From a bacterium (GTDB lineage: Bacteria > KSB1 > UBA2214): a stretch of 5,542 bases of DNA. Below, one piece after another: positions 1 through 5,542 of this stretch. Position 1 is the first letter of the stretch; every line of letters starts with the position of its first letter. A program made the position numbers and the translations under genes. The stretch lies in assembly GCA_029560815.1 (NCBI GenBank), contig JAKQKF010000467.1, positions 1-5,542 on the forward strand, written 5' to 3'. The notes below the pieces were generated by a model that saw nothing but the letters and a program-made list of their open reading frames with translations, did no database searches and was not told the DNA's origin.

Positions 1-1
1 T

Positions 2-250
2 ACCGGAAAGGCAACCACTATGGGGCATATTCAGCGTCATCATCTCTCTGATGCTAAAATTGCCATACCAGCTAAGTCGGTTTTAAACGAAGTCAACACA
101 TATCTTTCATCATCGTTTGAAATGTTTTGGAAGCGTGAAATTGAATCCCGCACCCTCGCCTCCCTGCGTGACACCCTGCTCCCCAAACTAATCAGCGGAC
201 AGATCCGGATTAAAGATGCGGAACGATTTCTTAAGGAAAGAGGTCTATGA
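2..250 (+). CDS. hsdS: Type I restriction-modification specificity subunit HsdS, C-terminal end (partial)
   Basis: This is the last 82 residues of HsdS, the DNA-recognition subunit that forms the methylase with HsdM and the full restriction complex with HsdR. The reading frame is open from base 2, so the start lies upstream of the window; an internal ATG at base 20 is not the real start. The fragment opens with TTMGHIQRHHL (residues 5-15), which resembles the end of the second target-recognition domain. It then runs into the conserved C-terminal helix, with ESRTLASLRDTLLPKLISG at residues 48-66. In this family that helix packs against the central helix and sets the spacing between half-sites. 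The stop overlaps the next start as ATGA at 247-250, indicating translational coupling to the GIY-YIG gene. The target sequence cannot be inferred because most of the recognition domains lie outside the window. The family call is secure from the helix motif. Confidence 0.9.
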   Translation, partial: TGKATTMGHIQRHHLSDAKIAIPAKSVLNEVNTYLSSSFEMFWKREIESRTLASLRDTLLPKLISGQIRIKDAERFLKERGL

Positions 251-1104
251 ACAATGCCAAGGGTTTTTCGGTTCGTATATTTATCCCATCGGGCGAACCG
301 GATGAACTGCGTATCATCGAAAAGTCAAACTGGACGGGACAGGGACTGGTCTTTCCCCGTTCACTCTATTCAGAGGCGCGCAAACGCCCTGAATTGAAAC
401 GGACAGGCATTTACATCCTCTGGGGACCGGCTGAATCCGGCAAGTTGCCCCGTGTGTATGTTGGTGAGGGAGACCAGGTTCTGTCGCGGCTCGATCAGCA
501 TGCCAAAAGCAAGGATTTCTGGACCCACGCTTGCGTCTTTATCAGCAAGGACCAAAACCTTAACAAGGCACATGTTCAGCATCTTGAATCCCGGCTGGTT
601 AGCCTCGCTTCCGGAGCCAAACGCAGTGAGCTGGACAATGGCAACGCACCGCAAAAGCCATCTCTCTCTGAAGCCGACGCCATGGATGCGGAAGCCTACC
701 TCGATGACCTGCTTCTTTGCCTGCCGATTCTGGGAGTGAACTTTTTCGAGAAACCTCGCCCCGGCGGCGGTGGGCGCCACAAGCTCTGGCTCAAAGGTCG
801 CGGCGTCGAAGCCTGCGGGTTTGATAGTCCGGAGGGTTTTGTGGTGCTCGAGGGTTCGATGGCTGCCCGGGAGGAGGTGGCCTCCATACATCAATATCTC
901 TCCATTTTGCGCGCGGCACTGCTGCAAAATGGGGTACTGACCGATGACGGCACGACCTACAGAGTGACACAGGACTATACATTCAGCTCGCCATCCACTG
1001 CAGGCGGCGTGATTCTCGGCCGCTCAACAAATGGCCGGACCGAATGGAAGGATAAAAGCGGCCACTCTCTCAAGGACCTCCAGGAGGGGACACTCACAGA
1101 ATGA
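247..1104 (+). CDS. GIY-YIG nuclease with C-terminal DUF4357 domain, inside type I R-M operon
   Basis: This is a 285-residue protein of the GIY-YIG endonuclease superfamily, predicted to cut DNA. The N-terminal 50 residues match the lead-in of this subfamily as I remember it. The nuclease core follows: GIY at 54-56, YVG at 71-73, a likely catalytic Arg81 in SRLDQH, and a likely metal-binding Glu114 in HLESRLV. All key residues appear intact. A linker leads to a DUF4357 domain at about 186-278, recognised from GFVVLEGS, FSSPSTAGGVILGRS and NGRTEWKD. DUF4357 has no established function that I know of. The start is supported by AAGGA at 233-237, nine bases upstream, and by the ATGA overlap with hsdS. 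The gene also overlaps hsdR by ATGA at 1101-1104, so it is embedded in the operon, not merely adjacent to it. A role as an accessory or second nuclease of the type I system is inference. I see no signal peptide or membrane segment, so it is probably cytoplasmic. Confidence 0.88.
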   Translation: MNNAKGFSVRIFIPSGEPDELRIIEKSNWTGQGLVFPRSLYSEARKRPELKRTGIYILWGPAESGKLPRVYVGEGDQVLSRLDQHAKSKDFWTHACVFISKDQNLNKAHVQHLESRLVSLASGAKRSELDNGNAPQKPSLSEADAMDAEAYLDDLLLCLPILGVNFFEKPRPGGGGRHKLWLKGRGVEACGFDSPEGFVVLEGSMAAREEVASIHQYLSILRAALLQNGVLTDDGTTYRVTQDYTFSSPSTAGGVILGRSTNGRTEWKDKSGHSLKDLQEGTLTE

Positions 1105-2048
1105 GCAGCTGTTTCTCCGAATCCCTCATCGAACAGGCCGCACTCGACTGGCTGAAAGAATTGGGCTGGGAGGCCCTCTTCGGTCCCGACATCGCCCCGG
1201 AAATGCCCGCCGCCGAGCGCGAGAACTATCACCAGGTGGTTCTCGAAGACCGGCTGCAGCGGGCACTGGAAAACCTCAATCCGCAGGTAAACGCGCTCGC
1301 CCTGGTCGAGGCCTACCGCAAACTGCTCCGTCCCGAGTTTCCCTCACTGGTCCACAACAATCACGCCCTGCACCGCATGCTGGTGGAGGGCATCTCCGTC
1401 GAGATCCGGCGCCGTGACGGCTCTTACGGCCATGAGCCGGTCCACGTCATCGATTTCGAGAATCCCGCAAACAACGAATTCCTGGCGGTCAACCAGTTCA
1501 CGGTCATCGAAGGACAGATCGAGCGGCGGCCCGACCTGGTGCTTTTTGTCAACGGCCTGCCGCTGGCGGTGATCGAGCTCAAGAACGCCGCCGACGAGAA
1601 CGCCACCATCTGGACCGCCTTCCAGCAGCTGCAAACCTACAAGATGCAGATCCCGTCGCTCTTTACTTTTAATGAGGCGATGATGATCTCCGACGGGGTG
1701 GAGGCGCGCATCGGCACCCTCACCGCCGGCCGCGAATGGTTCCTGCCCTGGCGCACCATCGAGGGCGAGGCCCTGGCCGATGCCAGATTACCCCAGCTCC
1801 AGGTGATGCTCTCCGGCGTATTCGCCAGGCATCGATTCCTCGATCTGATCCGTTACTTCATCGTCTTTGAGGACAACGGCGGCGGCGTGCTGGCCAAAAA
1901 GATGGCCGGCTATCATCAGTACCATGCGGTGAATGTGGCGGTCGCCGAGACCGTTCGTGCCTCAGCCGCGGTCGCCTCCGACCGGGGCCGCGAAGCCAGG
2001 GGGATCTATCGCTCCTCCGCGCAAACAGAGGGTCTGCCCGGCGACTAG
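1101..2048 (+). CDS. hsdR: HsdR N-terminal part: PD-(D/E)xK nuclease domain, ended by in-frame amber codon
   Basis: These 315 residues form the N-terminal, DNA-cutting part of HsdR, the type I restriction subunit. The opening (FSESLIEQAALDWL, then GPDIAP near residue 28) is typical of HsdR. The nuclease core is complete: Asp145 in PDLVLF, Glu159-x-Lys161 in VIELKN, and the QxxxY motif Gln176 to Tyr180 in QLQTY. After this, FEDNGGGVLAKKMAGYHQYHAV is the usual linker into the motor domain. Translation then stops at TAG 2046-2048, ten codons before the Walker A motif. The start is supported by AGGAGG at 1082-1087 (13 bases away) and by the ATGA overlap with the GIY-YIG gene. The downstream helicase ORF is in the same frame, so together they make one 1047-codon gene, normal HsdR size. 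On its own this piece could fold but would lack the ATPase that drives translocation. It may be a pseudogene fragment, a separate subunit, or the result of a sequencing error. Confidence 0.88.
   Translation: MSSCFSESLIEQAALDWLKELGWEALFGPDIAPEMPAAERENYHQVVLEDRLQRALENLNPQVNALALVEAYRKLLRPEFPSLVHNNHALHRMLVEGISVEIRRRDGSYGHEPVHVIDFENPANNEFLAVNQFTVIEGQIERRPDLVLFVNGLPLAVIELKNAADENATIWTAFQQLQTYKMQIPSLFTFNEAMMISDGVEARIGTLTAGREWFLPWRTIEGEALADARLPQLQVMLSGVFARHRFLDLIRYFIVFEDNGGGVLAKKMAGYHQYHAVNVAVAETVRASAAVASDRGREARGIYRSSAQTEGLPGD
2046..2048. other. In-frame amber (TAG) codon interrupting hsdR
   Basis: The TAG lies in the same frame as the coding sequence on both sides. Upstream reads ...EGLPGD and downstream reads [14 protein letters not shown]. 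Related HsdR proteins, as I recall them, read [17 protein letters not shown] or [17 protein letters not shown] at this point with the same spacing. The TAG therefore stands where Arg or Gln is expected, and a single C-to-T change from CAG would explain it. No bases appear to be gained or lost around it. Confidence 0.85.
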
Positions 2049-2057
2049 CGCGCCGGC

Positions 2058-4244
<2,187 letters not shown>

Positions 4245-4255
4245 TAAGGTAAGCA

Positions 4256-4290
4256 GTGCAATATTGGCCGGCTGGCCGGTAAATTTGCAC
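4256..4290 (+). terminator. Imperfect hairpin just after hsdR, possible operon end
   Basis: GTGCAA (4256-4261) pairs with TTGCAC (4285-4290), and inside it CCGG of 4268-4271 pairs with CCGG of 4276-4279. A few A-T pairs and a bulge lie between the two stems. The structure starts 11 bases after the hsdR stop codon. No run of T follows, so it is not a textbook intrinsic terminator. It may instead stabilise the mRNA end or work with Rho. Confidence 0.4.
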
Positions 4291-4367
4291 AAGCCAACAA
4301 CCCTCTCAACAATAATGCGGTGAACAGTTTCATGATGTAATGGGGGAGAGCTAAAAGCAATTAATTC

Positions 4368-4396
4368 TTGAAAGTGCAAACATTTAATGCTATCTT
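4368..4396 (+). promoter_or_regulatory. Sigma70-like promoter for the toxin-antitoxin operon
   Basis: A -35 box TTGAAA (4368-4373, 5 of 6 consensus) is separated by 17 bases from a -10 box TATCTT (4391-4396, 4 of 6). A TGC extended -10 element (4388-4390) lies directly in front of the -10 box. Transcription would start near 4403, giving a leader of about 90 bases before the DUF433 start at 4493. Spacing and orientation fit the downstream genes, but the call rests on sequence match only. Confidence 0.5.
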
Positions 4397-4416
4397 TAAT
4401 CATCAGCTCTATCTGC

Positions 4417-4439
4417 AGGCAAATTGTAAGTCTTTGCCT
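4417..4439. repeat. Perfect 7-bp inverted repeat in the toxin-antitoxin leader
   Basis: AGGCAAA (4417-4423) and TTTGCCT (4433-4439) are exact reverse complements around a 9-base loop. The repeat sits about 15-35 bases downstream of the predicted transcription start and about 50 bases before the antitoxin start. It could be an operator for autoregulation, as is common for toxin-antitoxin modules, or an mRNA stem-loop. The sequence does not decide between these. Confidence 0.4.
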
Positions 4440-4482
4440 CACGATGAAATTATTAAATACCGGACTACAAGTAATATCGCAT

Positions 4483-4486
4483 GGAG
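4483..4486 (+). promoter_or_regulatory. Shine-Dalgarno site that selects the DUF433 start at 4493
   Basis: GGAG lies six bases upstream of ATG 4493. The alternative ATG at 4481 has no purine-rich site before it, only AAGTAATATCGC. Beginning at 4493 gives MEKFTRI, which fits the usual short lead of DUF433 proteins better than the 4-residue extension. Confidence 0.6.
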
Positions 4487-4492
4487 TTCAGA

Positions 4493-4723
4493 ATGGAAAA
4501 GTTTACACGCATAATCCTGAATCCGGAGGTGATGGGGGGAAAGCCTTGCATAAGAGGACTCCGGGTCACTGTTGGCATGGTTGTTGGACTCGTCGCTTCC
4601 GGATATACCACCAAAGCTATCCTGGCGGCGTATCCATATTTGGAAAAAGAGGATATAGCTGAAGCGCTGGCCTACGCAGCCTGGCGTGTTGAAGAAGTGG
4701 AAGTGCCCTTGGTGACTGAATGA
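4493..4723 (+). CDS. DUF433 family antitoxin
   Basis: This 76-residue protein belongs to the DUF433 family, small proteins with a helix-turn-helix-like fold that act as antitoxins, often next to PIN-like toxins. The hallmark is GGKPCIRGLRVTV at 15-27, followed by GLVASGYTTKAIL at 32-44 and YPYLEKEDIAEALAYAAW at 47-64, the standard spacing for the family. The acidic C-terminal tail (VEEVEVPLVTE) may be the part that binds the toxin; that is inference. The stop overlaps the toxin start as ATGA (4720-4723), so antitoxin and toxin are translationally coupled, antitoxin first, as is usual. An ATG at 4481 would add four residues but lacks a ribosome-binding site. Transcription probably comes from the promoter at 4368-4396, with possible autoregulation at the inverted repeat 4417-4439. 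Composition is clearly AT-richer than hsdR. Confidence 0.87.
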   Translation: MEKFTRIILNPEVMGGKPCIRGLRVTVGMVVGLVASGYTTKAILAAYPYLEKEDIAEALAYAAWRVEEVEVPLVTE

Positions 4724-5088
4724 AAATTCTAATAGATATGAATCTGAGTCCTGCCTGGGCTGAAATACTATCTGCAGAAGGTTGGACTGCAAAACATTGG
4801 TCAACGGTTGGAGAGCATATTGCCACTGATAGAACCATTCTTGATTGGGCACGAAAGAATGGTTTTATCATACTAACACATGATCTTGATTTTGGGATTC
4901 TATTGGCGCTCACTCGGGGAAAGGGTCCAAGTGTTGTGCAGATCAGGGCGCAAAATGTTATGCCTGAATTCATGGCAGACAGTCTGGTACCCATCCTCAA
5001 ACGCTATACTGCTGAACTCGAGAGGGGAATTCTCATGACCATAGATCCAGGAAAAGTCAGAATCAGAATCTTGCCAATCAAAGCATGA
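4720..5088 (+). CDS. DUF5615 (Mut7-C-like, PIN fold) family toxin
   Basis: This 122-residue protein matches the DUF5615 family, PIN-like proteins predicted to be ribonucleases and usually paired with DUF433 antitoxins. The first strand carries KILIDMNLS (2-10), with the acidic Asp6 and Asn8 typical of the family. ATDRTILDWARKNGFIILTHDLDFG (35-59) holds the second cluster, with Asp37, Asp55 and Asp57 as likely metal-site residues. The key acidic positions and the usual length are present, so the toxin appears intact. RNA cleavage is known for PIN toxins in general; the target of this one is unknown. It starts within the antitoxin stop codon (ATGA) with only a weak GGTGA upstream at 4711-4715. 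It probably depends on translation of the antitoxin, which would keep toxin output low. It ends facing the convergent TPR gene. Confidence 0.85.
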   Translation: MKILIDMNLSPAWAEILSAEGWTAKHWSTVGEHIATDRTILDWARKNGFIILTHDLDFGILLALTRGKGPSVVQIRAQNVMPEFMADSLVPILKRYTAELERGILMTIDPGKVRIRILPIKA

Positions 5089-5223
5089 TTGTTTGTCTTT
5101 GAAACGGGTAGCCAAAATGAATTTTCATATCTGCATCTTCCCCGATTTGTCGTACCCGCTACCGGCTAAATAGGCGTCAATGTTGCCAACTATTCAAGAG
5201 ATGAATAAATCGGTACAACGCTC
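5089..5223. other. Convergent intergenic region with several inverted repeats, no gene
   Basis: No coding frame is supported between the toxin stop and the TPR stop. The region contains GGTAGC (5107-5112) with GCTACC (5158-5163), a competing pair CGGGTA (5105-5110) with TACCCG (5153-5158), a small ATGAA/TTCAT palindrome (5117-5128), and CCGATTT (5142-5148) with AAATCGG (5207-5213). None is a compact GC stem followed by a T run, so I do not call a terminator. Confidence 0.4.
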
Positions 5224-5541
5224 TCAAGTAATCCCTGCTTTTTGTTGCAAAATGGCAAGATATTTTTCATCTTCCGGGGAAATAAATAATCCGGATTTTT
5301 TCATAGAGTAGAGCTTATCATAGGCCTTGCGCCACCAACTCGAAGCTAAACCATCTTTTGCCTCTTCCGACATCAGGGCCATTCTCCAATATGAGACCCA
5401 AAGGTCGCGCTGCCAGGAACTGTTGGAGGGGTCTGAGGCCGCCAGTTTTTCGGCGATGGCGAGTGAATTTTGATAGGCTTTGAGGGCTGCGGCCAGGTCG
5501 CCCTGGGCGCTGAAGACATCGCCGATTTTATTATGGCTGAC
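5224..5541 (-). CDS. Tetratricopeptide repeat (TPR) protein, C-terminal end (partial)
   Basis: Reading the - strand from 5541 gives 105 residues ending at TGA (complement of 5224-5226). The start lies beyond the right edge. Residues 1-33 form a clear TPR unit: helix A HNKIGDVFSAQGD and helix B LAAALKAYQNSLAIAEKLA, followed by the DPSNSSWQRDL linker. This linker is seen in tandem arrays with an approximately 50-residue period. A second, degraded helical unit follows (about 44-77, VSYWRMALMSEEAKD then WWRKAYDKL), and then a non-repeat tail (SGLFISPEDEKYLAILQQ). TPR arrays bind proteins or peptides. In bacteria, arrays of this style often form the C-terminal part of larger signalling proteins (NTPase, TIR, caspase-like or CHAT domains), but whether this gene has such a domain cannot be seen here. 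It is convergent with the toxin gene and is probably a separate transcription unit. Confidence 0.82.
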   Translation of the reverse strand, partial: VSHNKIGDVFSAQGDLAAALKAYQNSLAIAEKLAASDPSNSSWQRDLWVSYWRMALMSEEAKDGLASSWWRKAYDKLYSMKKSGLFISPEDEKYLAILQQKAGIT

Positions 5542-5542
5542 C

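Noticed and set aside
20..250. Separate small gene starting at ATG 20
   Set aside because: The frame is open from base 2 and the content is continuous HsdS, so the ATG is internal.
370..927. 185-codon open frame on the - strand
   Set aside because: It is antisense to the well-supported GIY-YIG gene and has no recognisable domain.
1031..1417. 128-codon + frame overlapping the GIY-YIG and hsdR junction
   Set aside because: It is an Arg/Pro-rich alternative frame over two real genes that are already joined by an ATGA overlap.
2046..2048. Pyrrolysine insertion at the TAG
   Set aside because: Pyrrolysine is known mainly in methylamine methyltransferases, and nothing here points to its use in HsdR. 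A simple CAG-to-TAG change is more likely, though a genome check for the pyl genes would settle it.
4387..4662. 91-codon + frame overlapping the antitoxin
   Set aside because: It is a different frame from the DUF433 gene, whose family motif is clear, and it has no motif of its own.
5105..5163. Intrinsic terminator between the convergent genes
   Set aside because: The inverted repeats have loops of more than 40 bases and no T run, so they do not support a terminator call.

Overview
This window is a bacterial accessory or defence-type region. It carries, left to right on the + strand, the end of a type I restriction-modification operon and a two-gene toxin-antitoxin module, followed by a convergent TPR gene on the - strand that runs off the right edge. 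The gene style (ATGA start/stop overlaps, Shine-Dalgarno sites, a sigma70-like promoter) is plainly bacterial. Taxonomy cannot be fixed from this stretch. The TPR style and the HsdR variant remind me of Desulfobacterota or other Gram-negative environmental bacteria, but that is only an impression.

Layout. Bases 2-250 hold the last 82 residues of HsdS, the specificity subunit. Bases 247-1104 encode a GIY-YIG nuclease with a C-terminal DUF4357 domain. Bases 1101-4244 hold hsdR, the restriction and translocation subunit. All three are joined by 4-base ATGA overlaps, so they read as one translationally coupled operon; hsdM is expected upstream, outside the window. hsdR is broken by one in-frame amber codon (TAG, 2046-2048). 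The break separates an N-terminal PD-(D/E)xK nuclease part (315 codons) from a C-terminal helicase plus DUF3387 part (to 4244). The frame is unchanged on both sides, so this is a nonsense change, not a frameshift.

Bases 4245-4492 are intergenic. They hold an imperfect hairpin just after hsdR, a good extended -10 promoter (4368-4396) and a perfect 7-bp inverted repeat (4417-4439). Bases 4493-4723 encode a DUF433 antitoxin and 4720-5088 a DUF5615 PIN-like toxin, again with an ATGA overlap. Bases 5089-5223 are a short convergent intergenic region with a few inverted repeats and no gene. Bases 5224-5541 on the - strand encode the C-terminal end of a TPR protein. There is no gene-free stretch longer than 300 bases, and I saw no tRNA, rRNA, CRISPR array or insertion sequence.

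How it works together. An intact type I system would use HsdS to recognise DNA, HsdM to methylate it, and HsdR to translocate and cut unmodified DNA. Here HsdR is either dead, made as two pieces, or made by amber readthrough, while an extra, apparently complete GIY-YIG nuclease sits inside the operon. The most notable features are that inserted nuclease and the precise position of the amber codon between the nuclease and motor parts of HsdR. Base composition also shifts sharply: hsdR is clearly GC-rich (one sampled 60-base line is 40/60 G+C), while the toxin-antitoxin genes are AT-richer (one sampled line is 25/60), which suggests a mosaic origin.
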